From Ferruginibacter sp. (lineage in GTDB: Bacteria; Bacteroidota; Bacteroidia; Chitinophagales; Chitinophagaceae): DNA of 64,000 nucleotides. Positions 18,161-27,256 of the stretch are shown here, one piece after another. The notes beneath the pieces were generated by a model that saw only the letters and a program-made list of their open reading frames with translations, made no database searches and was not told the DNA's origin. The stretch is taken from contig JAQBNH010000016.1 of assembly GCA_028288705.1 (NCBI GenBank), positions 25,709 to 89,708 on the forward strand. The letters run 5' to 3'. The first letter of the stretch is position 1. Every line of letters starts with the position of its first letter. The position numbers and the translations under genes are program-made.

Positions 18161-18212
18161 CAATGGATAATTATTTAGGAAATTCCTATATATTTATCCA
18201 TTGTTGTTTTTG
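18161..18212 (+). terminator. Large hairpin after glmS, probable terminator
   Basis: CAATGGATAA at 18161 pairs with TTATCCATTG at 18194. Between them TAGGA and TCCTA pair again with few mismatches, giving a near-perfect 43-base hairpin. TTGTTGTTTTTGC follows, a broken T-run. It is longer than the other terminators in this window. Confidence 0.6.
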
Positions 18213-18266
18213 CAGAAGTCCAGACGGAATAAGGCTTTGCCCGTTATACATTAAAAGTCCCTTCAG

Positions 18267-20378
18267 ATGAATATAATTCAGACACACCCGGTTAAAGAGC
18301 TTGGCTATAATTTCATTGATAAAAAATATATCCCGGAAAACTCAGACGAATATTACCTCCGGAATATCCAGAATAAATCAGGCACTACTTACCGTGCGCT
18401 CACTACCTCAGAACTTGATACGCTGGTGCATAACCGCAACACCTCCGACAACTGGAACAACATCCTGGTGTCAGACAGCTTCGATCCTTCCCTGGTAAAA
18501 AATTGTAAGTTTTATGGGCTGGTGAGAATTGGTTTGCTTCAACCATATTATAAAGAATTTCATAACCTCCGCCTGCCCGTTGGTTTATACAACAGCACCA
18601 TTATTAGTTGTGATCTGGGTGATAATATCTGCATCGATAACGTCCATTATCTCAGTCATTATATTATCGAGAATGATGTGATGATCGCGAATGTGAATGA
18701 ACTTGCCAGTACCGACAATTCGAAATTTGGAAATGGCATTTTAAAAGAAGGTGAAATTGAAGCGGTGCGTACCTGGATAGAAGTATGTAATGAAAACGGT
18801 GGCCGCAGCATTTTGCCTTTTAATGGTATGTTGCCGGGAGATGCATTCCTTTGGAGTAAGTATCGGGCAGACGATATCCTGCTCGAAAAATTTAAACTTT
18901 TTACAGAAAAGAATTTTGATAAGAAACGAGGCTATTATGGGAAGATCGGCGAACGCACGGTAATAAAGAATTGCGGCATTTTAAAAGATGTCTGGATTGG
19001 TTCAGACGCTTATTTAAAAGGCGCCAACAAAATTAAGAACGTCACCATCAACAGCGATGCGGATCGTAAGTCACAGATCGGGGAAGGTTGTGAAATGGTG
19101 AACGGCATTGTGGGTTTCGGATGCAGGATTTTCTATGGCGTGAAAGCCGTACGGTTTGTGATGGCTTCGCATTCCCAATTGAAATATGGCGCCCGCCTGA
19201 TCAATTCCTACCTTGGAAATAATTCTACCATTTCCTGTTGCGAAGTGTTGAATAGTTTGATCTATCCTTCGCATGAACAACACCACAACAATTCGTTTTT
19301 ATGTGCAGCGCTGGTAATGGGGCAAAGCAATATTGCCGCGGGTGCAACCATCGGCAGCAATCATAACAGTCGCAGTGCGGACGGGGAACTCATTGCGGGA
19401 CGTGGCTTCTGGCCTGGCCTCTGCGTGAGCCTTAAACACAATTCCAGGTTTGCATCATTCACCATTATAGCAAAAGGAGATTTTCCTGCCGAGCTGGATA
19501 TTCCCATTCCGTTTTCGTTGGTCAGCAATGATGTGACGAATGATCAGCTGCTCGTGATGCCAGGCTATTGGTTTATGTACAACATGTACGCGCTGGAACG
19601 CAACGCCTGGAAATACCAGGATCGCGACAGGCGGACTGAAAAAATTCAGCAGATCGAATATGACTATCTCGCGCCGGATACGATCAATGAAATATTTGAT
19701 GCGCTGGAGAAGCTGCAGAAACTGGACGTGCGTGAAGACGGCTCTGCCCTTGTCTCGGGTTGGGAAAACAGCAAACGGGAAACGGTCATCATCAAGGTTG
19801 CAGAAGCCATTGCATTGTTTAAAGAACTGGTTCAGTATTACGCAGTATTGTTGCTCGTTAAACAGGCAGAACAGTTCACTGGTTTTGATGAATTCCATTC
19901 CTCACTTTCTGCGAAACTTAGTCGCAGCCACTGGATGAATATCGGGGGCCAGTTGATCAGGCGCTCCAGGATCCACAAATTGAAAGAAGATATCCGCCAT
20001 GATGTTATGAATAACTGGGATGATATTCACGAGTTTTATAAAGAACAGGGAAAAGCATACAGCCAGGATAAACTGGATCATGCTTATACCGGGCTTTTGG
20101 AAATACTCAGCATCAGTGGAAAGCAATTCACCCCGCAACTGTTTGAAAACTTATTAAACGAAGCTATCAGCACGCGCGAATGGATGTGTAAAGGAATCTA
20201 CCAATCCAGGGCGAAAGATTACAGTAACCGTTTTCGTAAAATGGTGTACGATACCAATGAAGAGATGAACCGCGTTGTAGGAGCGCTGGAAGACAACAGC
20301 TTCATCCAGGACCAGGCAAAGCAACTCGATGATTTTAAATCAACAGTGGCGGCATTAATAAAAAAGTTTAAAAACTAA
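18267..20378 (+). CDS. DUF4954 family protein with left-handed beta-helix repeats
   Basis: This 703-residue cytoplasmic protein is of the DUF4954 family, which I know mainly from Bacteroidota and relatives. Residues about 80-360 show hexapeptide-like repeats typical of a left-handed beta-helix (YNSTIISCDLGDNICIDNV, KNCGILKDVWIGSDAYLKG, SQIGEGCEMVNGIVGFGCRIFYG), the fold of acyltransferases and sugar nucleotidyltransferases. The conserved core includes IYPSHEQHHNNSFLCAALVMG followed by GATIGSNHNSR. The C-terminal 250 residues are helical and charged. There is no signal peptide. It follows glmS by 125 bases after a hairpin, which is suggestive of an amino-sugar or cell-wall link, but the function is unproven. 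Confidence 0.85.
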   Translation: MNIIQTHPVKELGYNFIDKKYIPENSDEYYLRNIQNKSGTTYRALTTSELDTLVHNRNTSDNWNNILVSDSFDPSLVKNCKFYGLVRIGLLQPYYKEFHNLRLPVGLYNSTIISCDLGDNICIDNVHYLSHYIIENDVMIANVNELASTDNSKFGNGILKEGEIEAVRTWIEVCNENGGRSILPFNGMLPGDAFLWSKYRADDILLEKFKLFTEKNFDKKRGYYGKIGERTVIKNCGILKDVWIGSDAYLKGANKIKNVTINSDADRKSQIGEGCEMVNGIVGFGCRIFYGVKAVRFVMASHSQLKYGARLINSYLGNNSTISCCEVLNSLIYPSHEQHHNNSFLCAALVMGQSNIAAGATIGSNHNSRSADGELIAGRGFWPGLCVSLKHNSRFASFTIIAKGDFPAELDIPIPFSLVSNDVTNDQLLVMPGYWFMYNMYALERNAWKYQDRDRRTEKIQQIEYDYLAPDTINEIFDALEKLQKLDVREDGSALVSGWENSKRETVIIKVAEAIALFKELVQYYAVLLLVKQAEQFTGFDEFHSSLSAKLSRSHWMNIGGQLIRRSRIHKLKEDIRHDVMNNWDDIHEFYKEQGKAYSQDKLDHAYTGLLEILSISGKQFTPQLFENLLNEAISTREWMCKGIYQSRAKDYSNRFRKMVYDTNEEMNRVVGALEDNSFIQDQAKQLDDFKSTVAALIKKFKN

Positions 20379-20413
20379 CGCGCAGGATTTACCTTTAGCA
20401 AAAATCCCCACCC

Positions 20414-22279
20414 GTGAACCGAAACAACAACAAAGTATTGCTATTAAGCCTGGCTTTGTTTTGTTGGTTGGTTAGTTCAGCTCAGCCCAAGCCAGTAACG
20501 CTGCAATTAAAGTGGTGGCACCAGTTCCAGTTCGCCGGCTATTATGCCGCAGACATCAAAGGTTTTTACGAAAGAGAAGGCATCCGGGTTACCATAAAAC
20601 CCGGCGACAAATATCATCCCCCGGTAAAAGAGTTGATGGATGGACATGCGGATTTTGCCGTAACCGGCTCGGATCTGATTGTGGATTTTTCAAATGGGAA
20701 GCCGATAAAAGTACTGGGCGTGATCTTCCAGCATTCACCTTACGTGATTCTTTCCCTCAAAAAAAATAACATTGTTTCCCCTTCTGATTTGCTGGGCAAA
20801 AAAATTATGGGTTCAACCGATCAGGGTTGGGTTCAGATCAAAGCACTGGCGTTAAATGAAGGCATTCCCCCCGATTCTATTCATGTGCAGGATCATTCCT
20901 GGAACAACGATGACCTCATCAGCGGAAAAGTAGATGCGATGACCGGCTATAGTTCCGTAGAAGCTTATCAACTGCAGGAACGAGGCATTGAGATTAACAC
21001 TATGAGCCCGACCAATTACGGTATTGATTTTTACGGAGATGTCCTGTTCACCCTGAAGAAAACGGCTGATAAAAAATCTGATCTTACAGAACGCTTTATG
21101 CGCGCGAGCTTCAAGGGATGGAATTATGCCATGCAACATCCGTCTGAAATGGCAGATTATATTTTAACGATGCCCGGCGTCAAAGAGCGGCATGTTACAA
21201 AAGAAGCCTTGCTGTTTGAAGCAAAAGAAATGGAAAAGCTGATTCTTCCTCAGTTGATTGAAGTAGGACATATGAACTTGGGCCGCTGGAATCATATCCT
21301 CGATTTCTACAAAAGACTGCACCTCATTCCACCACAACAAAGCCTCGATGGATTTATTTATGATGTAGAAAAGAATTCTTTCGATCGCTATCTGCGCAAC
21401 AGCCTCTATGTGCTGGCGGCCTTGCTGGTTATTTTGCTCTTGTTATTCGCGTACGGCATTTCTTTAAAACGGGCGGTAAAAAACAGGACTGTCGAATTGG
21501 AGAATGAGATCCAGCAACGCAAAAAAAATGAACAGGAACTGGAAACCCTTTCAAGGGAATTGCAGTCGAAGAACAACGAGTTACAGCAGTTTGCCTATCT
21601 CACTTCGCATAACCTGCGCGCACCGGTGACGAACCTGATCAGCCTCGCAAAATTTTTTGATAAGAATAACCTGACAGAAAAGAACCATGTTTATTTCAGT
21701 AAGATCGATTTCTGTATAACCAACCTGGACCAAATACTCAAAGACCTGAACGATATTTTATTCGTTAGAAAAGATGGAAAAGGTCCGATGCAATTATTGG
21801 TTTTCGAAGAAGAACTGGCGAATGTGAAAAGTTCTATATCGGAGCAGATCGCTACATCTGGAGCAATGATCTATGATGATTTTTCCCTGGCACCAGCGAT
21901 CTATTACTCGCAAAAAACATTACACAGTATCCTGTTGAATTTACTTACGAATGCCATCAAGTACGCGCAGCCTGATCTCCCGCCGCGCATCAGTATTTCT
22001 TCACATGAAGAAAATGATTTTATCATCATTAAATTTTCTGATGAAGGTGTAGGTATCGATCTGGAAAAACACGGCAACAGGATTTTTAATTTATACCAGC
22101 GTTTTCATGAAGAAATTGAAGGCAAAGGTTTGGGCTTATACCTGATTAAAACGCAGGTGGAAAAATTGGGAGGAAAAATTTTAATTGATAGTGCGGTCAA
22201 TAAAGGGACTACATTTACGTTACATTTAAAAAAACAAATCCCTGATGAAAAACAGCCAAATGAAGATCTTATTGGTTGA
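20414..22279 (+). CDS. Hybrid sensor: NMT1/THI5-like periplasmic binding domain fused to histidine kinase
   Basis: This 621-residue protein begins at a GTG. The following signal peptide (KVLLLSLALFCWLVSSAQ) supports that start. Residues about 27-300 form an NMT1/THI5-like (SsuA/ThiY-type) solute-binding domain: LKWWHQFQFAGYYAA, FAVTGSDLIVDF, KKIMGSTDQGW. Such domains normally bind thiamine precursors, sulfonates or similar small molecules for ABC importers. A transmembrane helix (about 330-349) and a coiled coil (355-395) lead to HisKA with His399 (LTSHNLRAPVTN) and HATPase_c (LLNLLTNAIKYA, FSDEGVGID, GKGLGLYLIKTQVEKLGG). The gene overlaps a CheY-like gene, giving a complete sensor and receiver pair. 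Confidence 0.93.
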   Translation: MNRNNNKVLLLSLALFCWLVSSAQPKPVTLQLKWWHQFQFAGYYAADIKGFYEREGIRVTIKPGDKYHPPVKELMDGHADFAVTGSDLIVDFSNGKPIKVLGVIFQHSPYVILSLKKNNIVSPSDLLGKKIMGSTDQGWVQIKALALNEGIPPDSIHVQDHSWNNDDLISGKVDAMTGYSSVEAYQLQERGIEINTMSPTNYGIDFYGDVLFTLKKTADKKSDLTERFMRASFKGWNYAMQHPSEMADYILTMPGVKERHVTKEALLFEAKEMEKLILPQLIEVGHMNLGRWNHILDFYKRLHLIPPQQSLDGFIYDVEKNSFDRYLRNSLYVLAALLVILLLLFAYGISLKRAVKNRTVELENEIQQRKKNEQELETLSRELQSKNNELQQFAYLTSHNLRAPVTNLISLAKFFDKNNLTEKNHVYFSKIDFCITNLDQILKDLNDILFVRKDGKGPMQLLVFEEELANVKSSISEQIATSGAMIYDDFSLAPAIYYSQKTLHSILLNLLTNAIKYAQPDLPPRISISSHEENDFIIIKFSDEGVGIDLEKHGNRIFNLYQRFHEEIEGKGLGLYLIKTQVEKLGGKILIDSAVNKGTTFTLHLKKQIPDEKQPNEDLIG

Positions 22280-22646
22280 TGACGATGATATAAATAATTT
22301 TCTTACCAAGGAAATTTTATCCCTGCAGGAAACGGCACCGAATATAACCGCGCATCTTTTTGTAACGGATGCTTTAAAATTCCTGGACGACGCCCGGCGG
22401 AATAATCAACCTTTCCCGGAAGTAATATTAGTTGATATCAATATGCCCATCAGGAATGGCTGGGATTTTTTAGACGCCTTTGAAAAGATCGATCCCGAAG
22501 CGCGAAAACATACCAGGCTTTACCTGTACACCTCTTCCGTTTACTACAAAGACATTGATAAAGCAAAGGAATATTCATCCGTACGTAACGTGTTCTCCAA
22601 ACCGCTCACGGACGAAATGCTGAAAGAAATTATGACTGATCAATAA
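22260..22646 (+). CDS. CheY-like single-domain response regulator
   Basis: This 128-residue stand-alone receiver has the acidic pocket ILLVDDDDINN, phospho-acceptor Asp59 in ILVDINMPIRNG, the TSS signalling residue region (YLYTSSVYYKD) and the conserved Lys in FSKPLT. I place the start at 22260; an earlier in-frame ATG at 22245 is possible. Either way the gene starts inside the 3' end of the kinase gene, so the two are translationally coupled and almost surely cognate. It has no output domain and must act by protein contact or phosphotransfer. It converges on aroQ with a 17-base overlap. Confidence 0.93.
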   Translation: MKILLVDDDDINNFLTKEILSLQETAPNITAHLFVTDALKFLDDARRNNQPFPEVILVDINMPIRNGWDFLDAFEKIDPEARKHTRLYLYTSSVYYKDIDKAKEYSSVRNVFSKPLTDEMLKEIMTDQ

Positions 22647-23052
22647 ACCAGGCAAGTGCCAGTTCGTATCCCTTTAGTCCAAGGCCACTGATCACGCCTT
22701 TCGCCTTCGCAGATACATGCGATAACTTCCTGAATTCTTCCCTGCCAAAAATATTAGAAATATGTACTTCCAGCACCGGGGTTTTGATGGCGGCGATCGC
22801 ATCCCCAATGGCAACAGAAGTATGCGTATATCCGCCGGGATTTAAAATGATGCCGTCGAAACTAAAACCCGTCCGCTGCAACTCATCAATAATCTCTCCC
22901 TCAATATTGCTCTGAAAATATTCCAGGTCAACGGCAGGAAATGTTGTTTTCAGTTGCTGAAAAAACTGTTCAAAAGATTCGTTGCCATAAATATCCACTT
23001 CTCTTGTTCCCAGCAGGTTGAGATTTGGCCCGTTGATGATCGCGATTTTCAT
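22630..23052 (-). CDS. aroQ: 3-dehydroquinate dehydratase, type II
   Basis: AroQ catalyses the third step of the shikimate pathway, from 3-dehydroquinate to 3-dehydroshikimate, as a dodecamer of small flavodoxin-like subunits. The 140-residue product has all family blocks: INGPNLNLLGTREVDIYG (with the mobile-loop arginine and active-site tyrosine), YFQSNIEGEIID, ILNPGGYTHTSVAIGDAI and EVHISNIFGREEFR. Length is typical. It starts 5 bases after the end of carA, so it is the last gene of a carA-aroQ unit. Confidence 0.97.
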   Translation of the reverse strand: MKIAIINGPNLNLLGTREVDIYGNESFEQFFQQLKTTFPAVDLEYFQSNIEGEIIDELQRTGFSFDGIILNPGGYTHTSVAIGDAIAAIKTPVLEVHISNIFGREEFRKLSHVSAKAKGVISGLGLKGYELALAWFIDQS

Positions 23053-23057
23053 AAGCG

Positions 23058-24161
23058 TTAAGATTGCATCATTTGAACAAATTCATCAAAAAGGTAACGG
23101 CTGTCATGCGGCCCCGGCGTGGATTCCGGGTGATATTGTACAGAAAAGGCATTTTTATTCCTGATGCGGATGCCTTCGATGCTGTTATCATTCAGGTTGA
23201 CATGGGTGATCTCGATGTTATCATTGGATTCCACTGCTTCCGGTTCAATACCAAAGCCATGATTTTGTGTGGTGATCTCGCTTTTCCCTGTAACCACATT
23301 TTTTACCGGGTGATTTAAGCCGCGATGCCCGTGATGCATTTTAAATGTTGGGATATCGTTGGCCAAAGCGAGCAATTGATGACCAAGGCAAATGCCAAAC
23401 AGCGGTTTGTCTGCCGCAAGAATATCTTTTACGGTTTTGATCGCATAATCCATCGGCGCAGGATCACCAGGTCCGTTGCTCACGAAATATCCTTTGGGGT
23501 TAAATCGCTCCAGTTCCGCGAAGGGTGTTTTGGCGTTGAACACTTTTACATAAGCACCTCTTTCCACCAGGCAGTGGAGGATATTTTTCTTTACACCAAA
23601 ATCCAGTACCGCCACACGCAATTCGCTTTTTTCGTCACCAAGCGTATATGATTGATCCGTGCTTACTACAGATGCCAGCTCCAGCCCGTTCATGGAAGGA
23701 ACCTCTTGTAATTGCTGTATCAGTACATTCACATCCGTTTCTTCAGAAGAGATGATACAATTCATGGCACCTTTCGTACGTACATGCTGCACCAGCGCAC
23801 GTGTATCTACCCCATCAATGGCGACAACGCCTTCTTTCTCAAAATATTCCTGCAGGGAATTCCCGGCCATGAACCGGCTGTACTTTTCTTCCAGATTTCT
23901 GCCGATAACGGCTTTCACTTTCACACCATCACTCTCCACGTCTGCTGATTTAACACCGTAGTTCCCGGTATGTACGCTATTCATAATGATCACCTGTCCA
24001 TAGTAACTCGGATCAGTAAACACTTCCTGGTAGCCTGTCATCCCGGTATTAAAGCAAATCTCACCGGTAGCCGTTCCTGTTTTACCAAATGCATGTCCTT
24101 CAATAACGGTCCCATCTTCCAGGATCAATAGCGCGGTTTTCTTCTGTTGGTTAAGCATCAT
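23058..24161 (-). CDS. carA: Carbamoyl-phosphate synthase small (glutaminase) subunit
   Basis: CarA hydrolyses glutamine and passes ammonia to CarB to make carbamoyl phosphate for arginine and pyrimidines. The 367-residue product has the CarA-specific N-terminal domain (LILEDGTVIEGHAFG, GEICFNTGMTGYQEVFTDPSY) and a class I glutamine amidotransferase domain. The nucleophile lies in FGICLGHQLLA and the His-Glu pair in VQYHPESTPGPHDS. carB is not adjacent. The ATG at 24161 or the one directly after may be used. It lies downstream of the rplQ terminator and so has a separate promoter. Confidence 0.97.
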   Translation of the reverse strand: MMLNQQKKTALLILEDGTVIEGHAFGKTGTATGEICFNTGMTGYQEVFTDPSYYGQVIIMNSVHTGNYGVKSADVESDGVKVKAVIGRNLEEKYSRFMAGNSLQEYFEKEGVVAIDGVDTRALVQHVRTKGAMNCIISSEETDVNVLIQQLQEVPSMNGLELASVVSTDQSYTLGDEKSELRVAVLDFGVKKNILHCLVERGAYVKVFNAKTPFAELERFNPKGYFVSNGPGDPAPMDYAIKTVKDILAADKPLFGICLGHQLLALANDIPTFKMHHGHRGLNHPVKNVVTGKSEITTQNHGFGIEPEAVESNDNIEITHVNLNDNSIEGIRIRNKNAFSVQYHPESTPGPHDSRYLFDEFVQMMQS

Positions 24162-24218
24162 GCTGCGAATATTTTTGCAAAGGAAAACAAATGTGGTTAG
24201 TTTTCTCCAAATAATTAT

Positions 24219-24247
24219 ATAAAAAAAGCCCCGGTAAAAACCGGGGC
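24219..24247 (-). terminator. Intrinsic terminator of the alpha operon (after rplQ)
   Basis: On the minus strand, GCCCCGG with an A/T loop and its complement is followed by seven T. It lies 25 bases past the rplQ stop. Confidence 0.93.
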
Positions 24248-24271
24248 CATATAAAACTTACGCTTTTAAGA

Positions 24272-24805
24272 TTATGCTTCTGCTTTTTCTTCAGTAGCTG
24301 TATCAGTTGAAGCTTGTTCCGTTGTTGTTTCTTCAGTTGCTTCAGCAGCATCTGTTTTCTTTTTAGCTCCACCGGCACGACGTGTTTTCTTAGCAGGTTC
24401 AGCAGCAGTTGCTACAGTTTTGCCATAAACATCGTTGAAATCTACCAGTTCGATCATTGCGATCTCTGCATTATCACCAACACGTGCACCTAATTTGATG
24501 ATACGTGTGTAACCACCCGGGCGGCCGGCTACTTTTGGAGCAACTACCGTAAACAGTTCTTTTACTGCTGCTTTATCGTTCAGGTAACTGAATACGATAC
24601 GGTGGTTGTGCATGATCAGCTCTTTAGATTCAGTAGCTTTTGTTTTGGTGATCAGTGGCTCGATGTAAGTACGCAATGCTTTTGCTTTAGCCAAAGTTGT
24701 AGTGATCCTTTTGTAAGTGATCAGCTGGCAACCCAGGTTCATCAAAAGGGCTTTGCGGTGAGACGCTGTTCTGCTTAAATTGTTGTTCTTGTTTCCGTGA
24801 CGCAT
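24272..24805 (-). CDS. rplQ: 50S ribosomal protein L17 with long C-terminal tail
   Basis: L17 binds 23S rRNA near the exit tunnel. The first 120 residues are standard L17 ([61 protein letters not shown]). The product is 177 residues, about 50 longer than the E. coli protein. The extra C-terminus is low-complexity, rich in Ala, Thr, Glu and Lys, which is common in Bacteroidota. It is the last gene of the alpha operon and is followed by a strong terminator. Confidence 0.97.
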   Translation of the reverse strand: MRHGNKNNNLSRTASHRKALLMNLGCQLITYKRITTTLAKAKALRTYIEPLITKTKATESKELIMHNHRIVFSYLNDKAAVKELFTVVAPKVAGRPGGYTRIIKLGARVGDNAEIAMIELVDFNDVYGKTVATAAEPAKKTRRAGGAKKKTDAAEATEETTTEQASTDTATEEKAEA

Positions 24806-24894
24806 GACGTTGTTTGTTTAATTTTCATCTGTACCGTGTCAGGATTTACAGACTACTTATGATTAATATACCGATTGGTAATTGTTAGACTTGA

Positions 24895-25890
24895 TTACTC
24901 GTCATCCAGTTTCAGTTTGCTCAGATCCATTCCGAAGCTCAGGCCTCTTTCGTGCAAAACCTGGTCGATTTCGCTTAAAGACTTCTGACCGAAATTCCTG
25001 AATTTCATCAGGTCTTCCTGTTCGTATTGAACCAACTCGCTCAATGAATTGATCTTTGCAGCTTTCAGGCAATTGAACGCACGTACAGAAAGGTCTAAAT
25101 CTTCCAGTGGTGTTTTCAACATTTTGCGCAGTTGCAAAGTTTGTTCATCAACCAGGTCTTCTTTTTTATCTTCTTTGGTATCGAACGTGATGTTTTCATC
25201 AGTGATGATCATCAAATGCTGGATCAAAATACGGCTGGCTTGTTTCACGGCTTCTTCCGGGTGAATGGTACCATCGGTAACCACGTCCATGATCAGTTTT
25301 TCAAAATCCGTGCGTTGCTCAACCCTTGTATTTTCGATCAGGTATTTTACATTCTTGATCGGCGTATAGATCGCATCAACAGGGATATAACCAAAGTGTG
25401 AACTTTTTTCTTTGTGCTCTTCTGCAGGAACATAACCACGGCCTTTACCGATTGTAAGTTCGATGTCCAGTTTCGCGCTGTTATCCAGCGTACAGATCAG
25501 CAATTCAGGATTCATTACTTCAAATGCAGGAGAAGCTTCGCCAATCATGCCAGCAGTGAATTCTGTTTTATTTTTGATAGAAAGCGTAACTTTTTCTGTG
25601 TTTACGTCATGATCAACTTTCACTTTAAAGCGAACCTGCTTCAGGTTAAGGATCATTTCCGTAACGTCTTCTGTAACACCTTTGATGGTAGCAAATTCAT
25701 GATCTGCTCCGGCGATGTTGATACCAACGATTGCATAACCTTCCAAAGAATTCAGCAATACCCTGCGCAAGGCATTACCAATGGTTACACCATATCCTGG
25801 TTCCAGTGGACGAAATTCAAATTGTGCTTCAAAGTCTGTTGCTTTCTGAAGAACAATTTTATCGGGTTTAACAAAATTAAAAATGGCCAT
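24895..25890 (-). CDS. rpoA: DNA-directed RNA polymerase alpha subunit
   Basis: The alpha subunit nucleates RNA polymerase assembly and contacts upstream promoter DNA and activators. The 331-residue product has the N-terminal assembly domain (FEFRPLEPGYGVTIGNALRRVLLNSLEGYA) and, after a linker, the C-terminal domain from about 250 (LDLSVRAFNCLKAAKINSLSELV, RNFGQKSLSEIDQVL). It lies in the usual position between rpsD and rplQ. The spacers on both sides (about 90 and 110 bases) are larger than usual for a tight operon. Confidence 0.98.
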   Translation of the reverse strand: MAIFNFVKPDKIVLQKATDFEAQFEFRPLEPGYGVTIGNALRRVLLNSLEGYAIVGINIAGADHEFATIKGVTEDVTEMILNLKQVRFKVKVDHDVNTEKVTLSIKNKTEFTAGMIGEASPAFEVMNPELLICTLDNSAKLDIELTIGKGRGYVPAEEHKEKSSHFGYIPVDAIYTPIKNVKYLIENTRVEQRTDFEKLIMDVVTDGTIHPEEAVKQASRILIQHLMIITDENITFDTKEDKKEDLVDEQTLQLRKMLKTPLEDLDLSVRAFNCLKAAKINSLSELVQYEQEDLMKFRNFGQKSLSEIDQVLHERGLSFGMDLSKLKLDDE

Positions 25891-26001
25891 TTGTATTTTG
25901 TTGTTTTAATTTAAATGTTTTTGTTACCGGCCGTTGCAAATCTTTCAACTGCATTGGCGTCGCACTCTTGTACCGGGAATCAATATTCACCGGACTTCAG
26001 C

Positions 26002-26607
26002 TTACTTACTGTACAATTCCACGATCAGTTGCTCCTTGATATTCTCAGGAACACTTTCTCTTTCAGGGTAAGTGATAAAAGTACCTTTCATTTCGCTTTC
26101 GCTCCAGTCAACCCAGCTAAATTTAGGGTTTTTACCGCGAAGGTTACCTGTGATAGAAGTGTTTGCAGCGCTTTTGTTTTTCAGGCTTATTACATCACCT
26201 GGCTTACAGCTGTAAGAAGGAATGTTCATCACATCACCGTTAACAGTGATATGCTTATGGCTAACCAACTGGCGTGCACCCTGGCGGCTGATAGAAATAC
26301 CCATTCTGAAAACGGTATTATCCAAACGTGCTTCCAGTAATTTGATCAGGTTTTCACCTGTTACACCTTTCTTACGGCTGGCTTCATCAAATGTTTTGCG
26401 GAATTGTTTTTCCAGCAAACCATAAGTGTATTTTGCTTTTTGCTTTTCTTTTAACTGTAATGCATACTCGCCAAGTGTTTTACGCTTGCGCTGTGCACCA
26501 TGCTGGCCGGGAGGGTTGCTGTTTTTTGTCAGCCATTTGCCATTACCGGTAATTGGTTCTCCGAAAATCCTGGAGATCTTTGTTTTGGGGCCTGTATAAC
26601 GTGCCAT
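26002..26607 (-). CDS. rpsD: 30S ribosomal protein S4
   Basis: S4 is a primary 16S rRNA-binding protein that starts 30S body assembly, and in several bacteria it represses the alpha operon. The 201-residue product has the N-terminal S4 domain (MARYTGPKTKISR...) and the S4 RNA-binding motif (LEARLDNTVFRMGISISRQGARQLVSHKHITVNG). The N-terminal cysteine cluster of zinc-binding S4 versions is absent. Its 132-base leader after rpsK contains two inverted repeats that could be an S4 or attenuation site. Confidence 0.98.
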   Translation of the reverse strand: MARYTGPKTKISRIFGEPITGNGKWLTKNSNPPGQHGAQRKRKTLGEYALQLKEKQKAKYTYGLLEKQFRKTFDEASRKKGVTGENLIKLLEARLDNTVFRMGISISRQGARQLVSHKHITVNGDVMNIPSYSCKPGDVISLKNKSAANTSITGNLRGKNPKFSWVDWSESEMKGTFITYPERESVPENIKEQLIVELYSK

Positions 26608-26626
26608 AATTGTAGTGTGGTCTTTT

Positions 26627-26727
26627 AGTGTCGGTGCATCATTATAAAGACCTTTTAAAATGAATGCTGCACCCGGTTATTAAAATATATTATTGGTTAA
26701 CAGTAAAACCGGGAAGCTTGTCCCGGT
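26627..26727 (-). promoter_or_regulatory. Structured rpsK-rpsD spacer (two hairpins)
   Basis: On the minus strand, ACCGGGA and TCCCGGT form a 7-bp stem (26708-26727) followed by TTTTAC, a weak terminator shape. Further on, GGTGCA and TGCACC (26627-26674) can close a larger loop that contains AT-rich pairs. The second structure lies directly before rpsD, so it may be an autoregulatory or attenuation leader. This is inference from base pairing only. Confidence 0.5.
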
Positions 26728-26738
26728 AATATTATTAA

Positions 26739-27149
26739 TTAAACTCTTCTCTTTTTTGGAGGACGACAACCGTTGTGTGGTAAAGGTGTAACATCTTTGA
26801 TCGTTGCTACTTCGATACCGTTTTGTGATAAAGAACGGATCGCACCTTCACGGCCGCTACCTGGTCCTTTTACAAATACGTCTACTCTTTTCAAACCTGC
26901 ATCCAATGCAACTTTCGCAGCATCAGCAGCAGCCATTTGCGCAGCGTATGGTGTATTTTTCTTACTTCCTTTAAAACCCATTTTACCTGCAGAAGACCAT
27001 GAAATAACCTGGCCTTGCTTATTGGTTAAACTGATGATCAGGTTGTTGAAACTTGCAACAATATGCGCATCTCCGTGCGTTTCTACTTTTACTACTCTTT
27101 TCTTAGCAGCGGCTTTACCGCCTTGCTTGCCACCTTGTGCTTTAGCCAT
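26739..27149 (-). CDS. rpsK: 30S ribosomal protein S11
   Basis: S11 lies on the 30S platform near the E site. The 136-residue product has a basic Lys/Ala/Gly-rich N-terminus and the conserved core ([40 protein letters not shown]), ending with the conserved tail [14 protein letters not shown]. It sits between rpsM and rpsD as expected for the alpha operon. Confidence 0.98.
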   Translation of the reverse strand: MAKAQGGKQGGKAAAKKRVVKVETHGDAHIVASFNNLIISLTNKQGQVISWSSAGKMGFKGSKKNTPYAAQMAAADAAKVALDAGLKRVDVFVKGPGSGREGAIRSLSQNGIEVATIKDVTPLPHNGCRPPKKRRV

Positions 27150-27256
27150 AATTTAAATATAGGTAATCGTTAATAAAAAATTTCCACCCTTGCGGGCAGA
27201 ACCGAAACAACCCTCCTGCGGACTTACGCGATCCGGCGTTGTAACGAAGAAAACAA

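Noticed and set aside
25414..26340. Plus-strand frames of 166 and 141 residues over rpoA and rpsD
   Set aside because: They are antisense to highly conserved genes and are Phe/Cys-rich without motifs.
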